Shown here piece after piece: positions 53,262-61,892 of a stretch of DNA of 64,000 bases. This DNA is from Myxococcales bacterium UBA1660 (GTDB lineage Bacteria; Myxococcota_A; Polyangia; Polyangiales; Houyiibacteriaceae), in contig DCLA01000006.1 of NCBI GenBank assembly GCA_002320815.1, positions 125,023 to 189,022 of the forward strand, read 5' to 3'. Both the position numbers and the translations under genes were made by a program. Under the pieces are notes generated by a model. The model ran no database searches and was not told the origin of the DNA. It saw only the letters and a list, made by a program, of their open reading frames with translations. The stretch's first letter is position 1. Each line of letters begins with the position of its first letter.

Positions 53262-55864
53262 CGCAGCCCTCGCTCCGACGACTCCCCGCGGTGGGTGTCC
53301 TCGCCGGCGTCGTGGCCGGCCTCGCCGACGCGGTCGCCGCCGTGTTCCGCGATGGGCCGATGGGTCGGACCCCGGACTTCCTGGAAGCCGCGCTGCACCT
53401 CGTGGCCTTCTGGATGCCGCTCGGTTGGTGCGCGGGCCTCGCCCTCGGGCTGGGCGTGTACCTCTGGCGTCGCACCCCCTGGAGCCGCGCGGCGCGGGCC
53501 CGCACCGGGTCCTGGGCGCGGCTCTGGGCCGCCGATCCCTCGGCCTTCGCCGGAACCCTCGCGGTGAGCGCGGGCGGCGCGGCCTACCTGCTGGCCATGC
53601 GGGTCGCCGCCGAACACTTCGCGACCCGCTACCACGACCCGGCGCTGGCCGCCTGGGCGCTCGCGGTCTCGGCGTTGGTGCTCTTGGGCGCGGCCGCCGC
53701 GCTCGCCGCCGCGATTCGGCTGGGGATCATCGCGCTCACCCGCTCACTCTCGCGGGGCCCGAGCGTGGGCGCGGCGCTGCTGGTCATGCTCGGCGCGACC
53801 CTGAGCGTGGGCGCCCTCGTGGTCTGGAAGGCGCGCCGCCTCTTCACGCTCTACGAGCCCGCGGAGTGGCTCTGGCTGCCCATCGCGCTCGGGGTCTTCG
53901 CGCTGCTCGCCTGGCTGACCCGGCGCTGGCGGCCCCGGGTCGGAGTGGCGCTGGGGATCGCCGCCGTCGCCATCATCGCCTCCGGGGCGACCTATGGCGG
54001 CCGGAGCCGGGTCCGGGGCGTCGTCGAGCGGCGCGCGGTCACCGGGCAGATGATGGTGCGCTTCTACGGCCGCCTGACCGACCGGGACGGCGACGGCCAC
54101 TCGTTCGCGTTCGGCGGCAAGGACTGCGACGACTCCCTGGCCTTCGTGTACCCCGGGGCGCCGGACTCCCCCGGCGACGGCATCGACGCCGACTGCTTCG
54201 ATGGCGACGGCGTGACCACGCGGGTCGTCGAGCTCGGCGACGGTCACTTCGGGGAGCTCCCGACCGGTGCGGCCCACCGGCCCAACATCGTCCTGCTGAC
54301 CATCGACACCCTCCGTCCGGATCACCTCGGGTGCCACGGCTACGAGCGGCCGACCTCGCCGAACCTCGACCGGCTCTGCGAGCGGGCGGTCGACTTCACC
54401 GACGTCGTCGCCCAGTCGAGCCGCTCCATCCGCTCCATCCCCGCCATGATGACCGGCCACTACCCCAGCCAGGTGGCCTACGGACCGGAGTACCTCTGGC
54501 CCACGCTGATGGACGAGAACGCGACCCTCGCCGAGCTCCTCGGGGGCCGCTCCTACGGGACGGCCGCCGTGATGGGGACGGACTACTTCGAGCGCGTCGA
54601 CGGGTTCTACCAAGGCTTCGACGAGGTCGAGGAGAGCCCCTCCTACCGCCCGCAGCGCGCCTGGCCGGTGTCCCGGGGTCTACGCCACCTGGATCGTCTC
54701 GCCGACGAACCCAACCCCTTCTTCCTCTGGGTCCACGTCTTCAACGTGCACGAGGAGTATCTCTGGGATCGCACCCCCTCGCAGTTCGGCGACGAGCCGA
54801 TGGACGAGTACGACACCGAGATCCGCCTCGCCGACGACGAGGTGGGTCGACTGGTCGAGGCCCTCGAGGAGCGCGACCTGATGGACGACACGGTCCTCGT
54901 GGTCGCGTCGGACCACGGCGAGGCCTTCGGCGAGCACAACAACCGCGGTCACTCGCGGACCCTCTACGAGGAAGAGGTCCGCGCGGTCCTCATGGTGCTC
55001 GCGCCCGGCTTCGAGCCCCGTCGCGTCGACGAGCGCGTCGCACTGATGGACCTCTTCCCTACCCTGGCCAACCTGGCCCGCATCCCCGTCGAGCGTCCCA
55101 TCGCCGCGCGGAGCCTGGTACCCCTGATGCGCGGCGAAGAGGTCCCCGGCGATCGGGTGATCTTCGCCGAGCTCCTCCCCGACGGGCTCTATCCCTTCGA
55201 CCAGAAGGCCCTCTACCGCGGGTCCGACAAGCTGATCTGGTGGACCCGGGAGGGCACCCATCAGCTCTTCGACCTCGAGGCGGATCCCGGCGAGACCATC
55301 GACCGGGCCGATGACCAGGAGGAGCGCGCCGACGAGCTGAACTACCTCTTGCGCGCCTGGCTCGCCCAGGTGGGCCGCCCCGACAACCGCACCAACGACA
55401 TCATCGAGGCCAACCGGCTGACGGAGCTCCCGGCGACCATGGACGAGACCCTGGACGTCGACTACCCGGGCACGTTCCGCGTGGCCGGGTACGACATCGA
55501 GTCTCGGTCCGTGGCCCCGGGCGATCACATCAAGATGGACCTCTACTACGAGGTCCTCGGCGAGACGACGCGCGACCTCTTCTTCGTCTTGGACATCAAG
55601 GGCCCCGAGGGGTACCGGGTGCCGCCCCACTTCCATGCCCACCACTATCCCCTGAACGGCCGCTACAAGACGTTCCAGTGGCGCGATGGCGAGGTGCTCC
55701 GGGACCCGGTGGAGATGGTGGTCCCGCGGGACATCCGGGCGCCGGTGACCCTCTCCCTACAGCTCACCATCCTCGACGAGGACATGCGGCCGGTCCCCGC
55801 CCAGAACGCCGACGGAACCACCGTGACCACCATCCCCCTCGGTCAGGTGGCGATCACTCGCTGA
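53258..55864 (+). CDS. Membrane alkaline phosphatase/sulfatase-fold protein with MopE-type metal motif
   Basis: An 868-residue protein. The first 245 residues are a membrane domain of about seven helices. A metal-binding segment (274-318; DRDGDGHSFAFGGKDCDDS, PGAPDSPGDGIDADCFDGD) has the calcium-type MopE pattern. A sulfatase-like domain (341-660) follows: NIVLLTIDTLRPDHLG supplies metal ligand Asp350 and VVASDHGEAFGEH the other side. At the nucleophile site the sequence is SRSIRSIPAMMTGHYPS: Ser390 occupies the place of the formylglycine Cys, and the CxPxR motif is absent. So it is more likely a phospho- or alcohol-transferring relative than a true sulfatase. A beta domain (about 680-868) ends the chain. 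Coupled to the GT-C gene. Confidence 0.78.
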   Translation: MTQPSLRRLPAVGVLAGVVAGLADAVAAVFRDGPMGRTPDFLEAALHLVAFWMPLGWCAGLALGLGVYLWRRTPWSRAARARTGSWARLWAADPSAFAGTLAVSAGGAAYLLAMRVAAEHFATRYHDPALAAWALAVSALVLLGAAAALAAAIRLGIIALTRSLSRGPSVGAALLVMLGATLSVGALVVWKARRLFTLYEPAEWLWLPIALGVFALLAWLTRRWRPRVGVALGIAAVAIIASGATYGGRSRVRGVVERRAVTGQMMVRFYGRLTDRDGDGHSFAFGGKDCDDSLAFVYPGAPDSPGDGIDADCFDGDGVTTRVVELGDGHFGELPTGAAHRPNIVLLTIDTLRPDHLGCHGYERPTSPNLDRLCERAVDFTDVVAQSSRSIRSIPAMMTGHYPSQVAYGPEYLWPTLMDENATLAELLGGRSYGTAAVMGTDYFERVDGFYQGFDEVEESPSYRPQRAWPVSRGLRHLDRLADEPNPFFLWVHVFNVHEEYLWDRTPSQFGDEPMDEYDTEIRLADDEVGRLVEALEERDLMDDTVLVVASDHGEAFGEHNNRGHSRTLYEEEVRAVLMVLAPGFEPRRVDERVALMDLFPTLANLARIPVERPIAARSLVPLMRGEEVPGDRVIFAELLPDGLYPFDQKALYRGSDKLIWWTREGTHQLFDLEADPGETIDRADDQEERADELNYLLRAWLAQVGRPDNRTNDIIEANRLTELPATMDETLDVDYPGTFRVAGYDIESRSVAPGDHIKMDLYYEVLGETTRDLFFVLDIKGPEGYRVPPHFHAHHYPLNGRYKTFQWRDGEVLRDPVEMVVPRDIRAPVTLSLQLTILDEDMRPVPAQNADGTTVTTIPLGQVAITR

Positions 55865-57704
55865 CGCCGAAGGCCTCGACGGTCATCGACTGCAGGGCCC
55901 AGGGGTGCTGGGTCTCGAAGCGAATCTCGGTCACCCCGGGGTGCCGGGCGGCCTCGGGGATGGCCACCCGCACGGTCTGCCACTCGCCGGAGAAGCGGAG
56001 CTGGGCGACCTTCCGGCCATCCCAACGGACGATGACGGTCTCGCCGGCCGCGCCCTGCCAGTCGAGGGTCACCGCCTCGTAGTCCTCGATGAAGAAGGGC
56101 ACGAGCAGCCGCGCGTCGCCGCTCGCGGGGAGCGCGCGCCGCCCTTCGATGGACTCGGGGTCGTCGAACCCCTCGACCGCGTAGAGCTGGTGGAGCGGAG
56201 TCGTCGCGAAGCGCGCGGTCTCCTCGCCGCGGCGCGGCGCCCGGTCCTGGTACTCGGCGTAGAAGAGGGACATCCCGCGCATCGCGTCGTAGTGCCGCGG
56301 GTGGACCCGCCAGCGGAGCGCGAAGGGGAGGCTCGCCGGCCAGGACATCGGGTTCCCCACGGCCTCCCAGACCCCCTTGGAGGCCTCGCGGAAGGTCCCC
56401 TGCCAGACCTCGGCGCTCGACTGCTCGCGCCACGACGCCAGGCGGCCGCTGGCCACGCCGCTCATCGCCGCGAAGTTCCAGAGGGTGAAGGCGCCGACCG
56501 CGACCCCTGCGACCCCCGCGATGAAGCGACGCGGCTCGGCGAGGGCGCGCCGATGGAGCGCGGCGAAGGCGGCGGCGAACCCGAAGCCGAAGATGGGCGC
56601 CATGCTGGTGAAGCGGCGGTTGGAGAAGCCCATCGAGCCCCAGTAGTCCCAGACCGACGCGTTCACGTAGGTGGTGAGCGCCAGGGACACCAGGAAGACC
56701 GCCGCCACGGCCCGATGCCGCCGCTCCCGGAGCGCCGGAACGAAGCCACCCAGGGCCAGGTAGAGGAGCGGCGTCCACACCAGCAGACCGTTGGTCGTGG
56801 CGAAGAACACGCCGTCGAGGCTCGGCTCGCCCCAGCGCATGTAGTGGGGCCCCTGCGGCATCGCGAAGAAGGTCCCGTAGGCGATCCGCCAGGCATGGAG
56901 CTGCGGGTAGAAGACGACGACGATGCACACCACGAAGACCACGCCTCGGCCGACGTGCCGCGCGAGGTCCTTGGCCCGCGGCCACGCGCGCCCGGCGGCG
57001 CTCAGCCACTCCCAGAGCGGCGCCACCACCACGATCGCGCTCTGGGGTCGCATGAGCATCGCGAACCCCAGCAGGGCGCCGAGGAGCGCCCAGCGCCCCA
57101 CCCGCTCGCCCCTCCGCGTGGCGTCCCAGCGTTCGAGGAAGAGCGCGGCGCCGAAGGCCGCGGGTGCGTGGCCATAGCTCGCCAGCCAGGTGCCGTAGTA
57201 GGTCAGCGGCGTGCAGAAGGCGACCGCCACCGCCGCGAGGAGCGCCGGCCCCTCGCCGAAGTGGCGGCGGGCCATGCGGAAGGTGAGCCACACGGCCAGG
57301 AAGGCCATGATGGCGGTCCCGAAGAGCGCGAACTCGGAGATGGGGCCGTCGCAGCCGAGGCCGTAGCGGGTCTCTCCATCCAGCGAGTGGACCGCGCGCC
57401 CGAGCCAGATCATCGGCGTCCAGACCACCGCCGGCCCCGGGTTCCACTGGTTCCGCGGCCCGAGCCCCTCCGCCTCGGGGGTGGCCATGCCCCAGGGGTC
57501 TCCGCAGAGCGCGTAGTCGTTGGTGAGGTCGAGGTCGAAGTCGTAGGCCAGCGACCGCGCCCAGAGGTACGTGTAGAAGCCGTCGCCCTGAAGCGGGTCG
57601 ATCGGCGAGGCCCAGTACGAGGCCGCCAGCCCCAGCGCGACGAGCGCCAGGACGACGGGCGCCCGCCACCGGGAAGGTGCGGGTCGAGGGGCGGCCTCTG
57701 CCAT
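55854..57704 (-). CDS. Multi-pass membrane protein, GT-C-like, with C-terminal beta domain
   Basis: A 616-residue protein with about eleven hydrophobic segments. The first loop has SPIDPLQGDGFYTYLWARSLAYDFDLDLTNDYA; acidic residues here fit GT-C enzymes. A middle loop reads NGLLVWTPLLYLALGGFVPA. The last 130 residues are soluble and beta-rich (LVPFFIEDYEAVTLDWQG, GETVIVRWDGRKVAQLRF), probably an extracytoplasmic binding domain. It overlaps the convergent sulfatase-fold gene by 11 bases. The upstream start (57704) faces the discoidin gene at 57775, with TAGAGC 7 bases before the ATG as a weak -10. Confidence 0.65.
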   Translation of the reverse strand: MAEAAPRPAPSRWRAPVVLALVALGLAASYWASPIDPLQGDGFYTYLWARSLAYDFDLDLTNDYALCGDPWGMATPEAEGLGPRNQWNPGPAVVWTPMIWLGRAVHSLDGETRYGLGCDGPISEFALFGTAIMAFLAVWLTFRMARRHFGEGPALLAAVAVAFCTPLTYYGTWLASYGHAPAAFGAALFLERWDATRRGERVGRWALLGALLGFAMLMRPQSAIVVVAPLWEWLSAAGRAWPRAKDLARHVGRGVVFVVCIVVVFYPQLHAWRIAYGTFFAMPQGPHYMRWGEPSLDGVFFATTNGLLVWTPLLYLALGGFVPALRERRHRAVAAVFLVSLALTTYVNASVWDYWGSMGFSNRRFTSMAPIFGFGFAAAFAALHRRALAEPRRFIAGVAGVAVGAFTLWNFAAMSGVASGRLASWREQSSAEVWQGTFREASKGVWEAVGNPMSWPASLPFALRWRVHPRHYDAMRGMSLFYAEYQDRAPRRGEETARFATTPLHQLYAVEGFDDPESIEGRRALPASGDARLLVPFFIEDYEAVTLDWQGAAGETVIVRWDGRKVAQLRFSGEWQTVRVAIPEAARHPGVTEIRFETQHPWALQSMTVEAFGVSE

Positions 57705-57774
57705 GCGCCCCGCTCTACCACGGAAGGCCCGCGGCGCCTCCCCCCGCCTAGCCGTTCATGGTATCGAGCACGTC

Positions 57775-58785
57775 GTGTCGATTCCGCCCGCCCAGGACCG
57801 CTCCGACCTCCCCGAGCCGTCCGACCCGATCCTCGCGCAGCCGGCTGCCGAGCCCGAGCCCGTCGCGCCCCCCGAGCCCGCCGCGCCGACGCCGCGGGGG
57901 CCCTCGCAGCGACCGGGCGCCTGGCTCGGGGAGTGGTTCACCCGGCGTCGGGCCATCGCCGCCGCCGAGCGGGTCACCGCCGAGCACCGCGCCTCGATCG
58001 AGACCATCCTGGCCCTGAGCGACCAACGCGGCGAAGCCGCCGAGACCCTCTGGACCTCCGGCCATCTGGTCGAAGCCCTCCGGCTCGCGGTCGACGCGTT
58101 CCGGGCCCTGGACGAGCTCTCGGTCCCCGAGTCGGTCCAGGAGCGCGTCGCCCGCGCGCGCGCCGCTGCCGCCGCCGAGATCCCGCCCCTCGACCCGGCG
58201 ATGGGCGCGGTCCACACCGAGCGCTACGAAGCCATCCAGGTGGCTCGGCGGGCCTGGGTCCGCGTGGAGCGCGCTCGCATCGCCACCACCGGCGCCCTCC
58301 GTTGGCAGCGCGCCCGCCGGATCGTCGGCCTGCTCCTGGCCCTGGCGGCGCTGGGCGTCCTGGTCTGGCTCGCCGTCCGCAGCCCGCCGCGCGTCGACGT
58401 GAGCGCCTCCGGCCAGTTCCCCGGCGCGCAGTACGCGCCCGGCAACGCCTTCGACGACGACGAAGCCACCGAGTGGGTTCTCCCCGACGGGGAAGCCGGC
58501 TGGGTCGAGGCTCGCCTCTCGCCACCCCGAGACATCGGGAAGGTGCGCATCTTGAACGGTCGCAACGGTCGCTTCGGGGATCGCGCGATCCAGGACTACG
58601 AGGTGACCCTCTACCGCGGCACCGAAGCCGTCGCCCAGCACGAGGGCAGCTTCGAGCGCATCGACGCCTCCCCGGAGTGGACCGACGTGCCCATCGGCGG
58701 CCGGGGCATCACCCGGATCCGGGTGGAGGCCCTGAGCCACCACCAGCGAGGCACGGCTCTGGCCGAGGTCGCCTGGGACGAATGA
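57775..58785 (+). CDS. Bitopic protein with novel N-terminal block and discoidin-like C-terminal domain
   Basis: A 336-residue protein. After a Pro/Glu linker (about 10-50) comes a helical cytoplasmic region with the block LSDQRGEAAETLWTSGHLVE (81-100), then one membrane helix (about 183-201), then an extracytoplasmic F5/8 type C (discoidin)-like domain (205-336; NAFDDDEATEWVLPDGEAGW, VRILNGRNGRFGDRAIQDY). The helical block recurs in the gene at 63711. It starts at GTG 57775, 7 bases after TATCGA. The stop overlaps the GT-C gene at 58782 (ATGA), so it is a coupled partner of that enzyme. No known family covers the N-terminal block. Confidence 0.75.
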   Translation: MSIPPAQDRSDLPEPSDPILAQPAAEPEPVAPPEPAAPTPRGPSQRPGAWLGEWFTRRRAIAAAERVTAEHRASIETILALSDQRGEAAETLWTSGHLVEALRLAVDAFRALDELSVPESVQERVARARAAAAAEIPPLDPAMGAVHTERYEAIQVARRAWVRVERARIATTGALRWQRARRIVGLLLALAALGVLVWLAVRSPPRVDVSASGQFPGAQYAPGNAFDDDEATEWVLPDGEAGWVEARLSPPRDIGKVRILNGRNGRFGDRAIQDYEVTLYRGTEAVAQHEGSFERIDASPEWTDVPIGGRGITRIRVEALSHHQRGTALAEVAWDE

Positions 58786-60779
58786 CGCGACGCTCGCTCG
58801 GCGTCGGCATCGCGACGCTGGCCGCGGTCCTCGGGGGCGCCCTGGCGCTGCAGGCCCATTGGCGCGATGGCCTCACCGCCCACTGGTGGGCGGAGGTGGA
58901 GGGCGAGCTGCGCTTCGTCACCACCGTGGTGGAGCACCGGCCGGACTACCCCAACGTCCACCGCGCCCTGAGCCGGGTGGCGCAGAGTTGGAACTACGCG
59001 CGGGACGGACTCCCGCGGGATCCGATGCCCTTCCGCGCGCGGCTGGAGACCACCCTGGAGGTGCCCGCGGCGGCCACGCTGCGGCTCGACGCCAGCGGCC
59101 GGCAGCGGATCGCGGTGGACGGCGAGGTGACCGACCGCCTCCACGCCGGCGCCAACCGGGTCACGGTGGACTGGTGGGGCGACTTCGACCGGCCCACCCA
59201 CCTGCGATGGGAGGCCTGTGATCCGGACGGTCGTCGGTGCCGGCCGCTGGACGCGGGCGCGTTCACTCCGACGCGAACCAACCCGGCCATCCTCTGGATC
59301 GCGCTCCTCGCGCTGGGGCTCGGCCTGGGCCTCGCCTTCCTCCTGGCGCGCGCCGCCGCCTGCCCCGCGCCCCACCGCGCCCGGTGGCTCGGTGCCGCCG
59401 CCCTCCTGCTGCTCCTGGCGGGGGGCGGGTGGGTGCGCTTCTACGACTACCAGGTCATGCCCGAGCTCCGAGAGAACGGCGACGAGCTCTTCGCCACCTG
59501 GAACGGCTGGCAGCTCCTCGAGGACGGCAGCACCGTGGGCTGGTCCATGTGGGCCTCGGCGTACGGCGACCGCGTGGAGCACGAGCAGCTCCGGCTCTGG
59601 GGCCAGGACTGGTACCTCATCCGGCCCTACTTCGAACACCCGCCGCTGATGCACGTCCTGGTCGGCGTGGCCGCCCACGCCGGCGGCGCGGAGAGCTTCG
59701 CCCACGCGAAGCTGAGCCACACCCGGGTGGTCCCCATCCTGCTCAATCTCCTGACCATCGCGCTGATCTTCGGGCTCGCTCGGCGCCTCGAGCCCACCGG
59801 TCCCGCCGCCCTCCTCGCGGCCGCGCTCTACGCCTTCCTCCCCACGACGGTCCTCCAGGGCCGGGTGGTCAAAGAGGAGGCGCTGCTGGTTCCCATGGCC
59901 CTGGGCGCCCTGTGGCTCTTCCTCCGCTGGCGCGACGACCGGCGGACCCGCTGGCTCGTGGGCGCGGCCGCGCTCGCCGGCGCCTGCACGCTGGCCAAGG
60001 TCCCCGGCTACGCCTTCGTGGTCGCGCTGACGATGCTCGTGGCCGCCGAGGGCGTCCCCTGGAAGACGTGGATCGGTGCCGGCGCCCTGGGGACCCTGGT
60101 GAGCCTCTTGCTGCCCCTCTTCGCCGCGCTGAGCGGATGGGAATCCTTCCGGGAGAGCCTCCACCACCAGAGCGCGCGGCCGGTACACTTCAACATCTTC
60201 TCCCGTTGGTTCGACGTCACGTTGATCAACCACAATGTGATCGGCCGGGGCTGGGCGCTCTTCCTCTGGGTGGGCACCGCGTGGGGCCTCGCCACCCGCT
60301 CGCGCCTCGTTCGCGCCGTCGTCGCCACCCCGCTCGTGGTCTACATGGCGGCCATCGCCATCGGCAGCGGGAGCTGGACCTTCGGCTGGTACTCCATGCC
60401 GCTGGTGCCCTTCCTCTGCCTGGGCGCGGGCATCTTCCTCGCGGAGCTCTGGAAGAAGCCCAACCTCCTCGGCGGCGCGCTGCTGGCGCTCCTCCTGGTG
60501 ATGTACTCGCTGAACTTCGTGTATGCGCCCGAGTTCATGAAGACCCCGGCCAACTGGCCCTTCCTGCGGCGACTGATCACCGGCGTGGTCTTCGTCCTCC
60601 TCGCGCCGTGGGCCCTGGTCGAGATCTGGCGCACCGCGCCCATGGAGCGCCTCGCCCGGGGCGCGCTCCTCGCATCCCTGGCGGTCTACGTGGCGGCGAG
60701 CGTCCACTTCGTGACCACCTACGATGTCGGCTTCGAGGTCTACGAGAACTTCGACCGCGACGTCTATTTCGACCGCTGA
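58782..60779 (+). CDS. GT-C glycosyltransferase with N-terminal extracytoplasmic domain (paralogue B)
   Basis: A 665-residue paralogue of the gene at 51222. The N-terminal helix and domain have VEHRPDYPNVHRALSRVAQ (50-68) and WWGDFDRPTHLRW. The GT-C core has MPELRENGDELFATWNGW with the acidic residues, FEHPPLMHVLVG, SHTRVVPILL and GRVVKEEALLVPMAL. It ends DRDVYFDR. The shared blocks indicate gene duplication, followed by divergence in the middle of the N-terminal domain. The ATG overlaps the stop of the discoidin-like gene by 4 bases. The 3' end overlaps the convergent flippase-like gene by 16 bases. Confidence 0.78.
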   Translation: MTRRSLGVGIATLAAVLGGALALQAHWRDGLTAHWWAEVEGELRFVTTVVEHRPDYPNVHRALSRVAQSWNYARDGLPRDPMPFRARLETTLEVPAAATLRLDASGRQRIAVDGEVTDRLHAGANRVTVDWWGDFDRPTHLRWEACDPDGRRCRPLDAGAFTPTRTNPAILWIALLALGLGLGLAFLLARAAACPAPHRARWLGAAALLLLLAGGGWVRFYDYQVMPELRENGDELFATWNGWQLLEDGSTVGWSMWASAYGDRVEHEQLRLWGQDWYLIRPYFEHPPLMHVLVGVAAHAGGAESFAHAKLSHTRVVPILLNLLTIALIFGLARRLEPTGPAALLAAALYAFLPTTVLQGRVVKEEALLVPMALGALWLFLRWRDDRRTRWLVGAAALAGACTLAKVPGYAFVVALTMLVAAEGVPWKTWIGAGALGTLVSLLLPLFAALSGWESFRESLHHQSARPVHFNIFSRWFDVTLINHNVIGRGWALFLWVGTAWGLATRSRLVRAVVATPLVVYMAAIAIGSGSWTFGWYSMPLVPFLCLGAGIFLAELWKKPNLLGGALLALLLVMYSLNFVYAPEFMKTPANWPFLRRLITGVVFVLLAPWALVEIWRTAPMERLARGALLASLAVYVAASVHFVTTYDVGFEVYENFDRDVYFDR

Positions 60780-61798
60780 GGCCCGACCGGCGCCTTCGGC
60801 TGCGGCGCCTTCGGCTGCGGCGCCTTCGGGAGCGCCGCCCAGGCCAGCCCGCCCAGGAGGACCGCGAACCAGAGGGTCGCCGCGCGGACCAGGATGGCGG
60901 CCAGGCTGGCCAGCTCCGGGGACAACTCGGCGAAGCGCGAGACCAGCGCCGCGAGGCCGAGCTCGGTCGCCCCGAGACCACCGGGGAGGAAGGTGGCGAC
61001 GCCGCCCAGGGTCGCCGACGAGTAGGTGAACGACGCCTCGACGAGGGTCATGCCCTCGCCGCCGAGGTCCGCGACCAGGATGGCCAGCGCGCCCGCCTGC
61101 AGCACCCAGGCGAGGGTCGCCAGCACCGAGCCCTCCAGGAGCCAGCGGGGCCGGAGCAGGGTCCCGAGGCTCCCGAACACGCCGTCGAGGAGCACCGCGA
61201 GCCGCTCGGTCCGCCCGCCCCGGAGCCAGCCGACCAGGCGAGCACGCAGCCGGGACGACGTGAGCGCGACCAGCGCGAAGGCGAGCGCCGCGAGCGCGCC
61301 CACGGCGATGGGCCACGCGCCCGGGAAGACCCCCAGGCCGACCCCGAAGAGGATCGCCATCCCCACCAGATCCGTGAGCCGCTCGGCCATCACCACGGCC
61401 ACGCCGGTGGCGACCTCCGGCGGCCGCGGCGAGTGCCGGCGCAGGAGCGCGACCTTGTAGAGCTCCGCCACCTTGCCGGGGCTGAGCGTGAGCACGAAGC
61501 CCGAGCCGAACACCCCAACGCTGCGGCCCACCCCGAGCGGGACGTCGAGGGCGCCCAGGTAGCGCTGCCAGCGGGCCCAGCGGAGCACGTAGTTGCCGAG
61601 CGAGAGACCGCAGGCGAGCGCGAACGCCTCCCAGCGGAGGCGGCGGAGTCCTTCCCGGAGCGCGTCGAGGTCCGTGTAAAAGACGAAGGCGCCGTACACG
61701 ACGACCGCGAGCACCAGGCCCACCGCGAGGCCCCGGCCCAGGCCCATTCGGTCCGGGAGCGCCGCGCGCCCCTCCTCCGGTCCGCCGCCTTCCACCAC
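60764..61798 (-). CDS. AglD/MprF-type membrane protein (lysylphosphatidylglycerol synthase TM family), flippase-like
   Basis: A 344-residue protein with about eight hydrophobic segments, family UPF0104 (LPG_synthase_TM). Visible blocks are LSLGNYVLRWARWQRYL, GSGFVLTLSPGKVAELYKV, VVMAERLTDLVGM and GGVATFLPGGLGATELGL, all typical. Relatives include AglD of haloarchaea and the membrane part of MprF; genes of this family are common next to GT2 and polyprenyl-sugar enzymes. A lipid-sugar flipping or transfer role is plausible. The C-terminus carries PKAPQ repeats encoded by a 15-base tandem repeat. The start is GTG 61798; a GTG one codon later is also possible. Confidence 0.75.
   Translation of the reverse strand: MVEGGGPEEGRAALPDRMGLGRGLAVGLVLAVVVYGAFVFYTDLDALREGLRRLRWEAFALACGLSLGNYVLRWARWQRYLGALDVPLGVGRSVGVFGSGFVLTLSPGKVAELYKVALLRRHSPRPPEVATGVAVVMAERLTDLVGMAILFGVGLGVFPGAWPIAVGALAALAFALVALTSSRLRARLVGWLRGGRTERLAVLLDGVFGSLGTLLRPRWLLEGSVLATLAWVLQAGALAILVADLGGEGMTLVEASFTYSSATLGGVATFLPGGLGATELGLAALVSRFAELSPELASLAAILVRAATLWFAVLLGGLAWAALPKAPQPKAPQPKAPVGPQRSK
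60791..60829. repeat. 15-base tandem repeat in the flippase-like gene 3' end
   Basis: The unit CGCCTTCGGCTGCGG occurs as two exact copies and a partial third (60791-60805, 60806-60820, 60821-60829). In the minus-strand gene it encodes Pro-Lys-Ala-Pro-Gln repeats; it lies just past the 16-base overlap with the convergent GT-C gene. Confidence 0.8.
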
Positions 61799-61855
61799 CG
61801 GCCACCCCTACTACATCGGCGCCGACCGGGCACGACCTCGCCCGCGCGTTCCGCT

Positions 61856-61883
61856 TTGGGTGACGGCGGGGTTCTGATACTCG
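61856..61883 (+). promoter_or_regulatory. Candidate promoter (TTGGGT - 16 - TACTCG - 9 - ATG)
   Basis: -35 TTGGGT (61856-61861), 16-base spacer, -10 TACTCG (61878-61883), 9 bases before ATG 61893. It lies in the gap between the divergent flippase-like and GT-C genes. Confidence 0.4.
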
Positions 61884-61892
61884 AAGGGCGCG

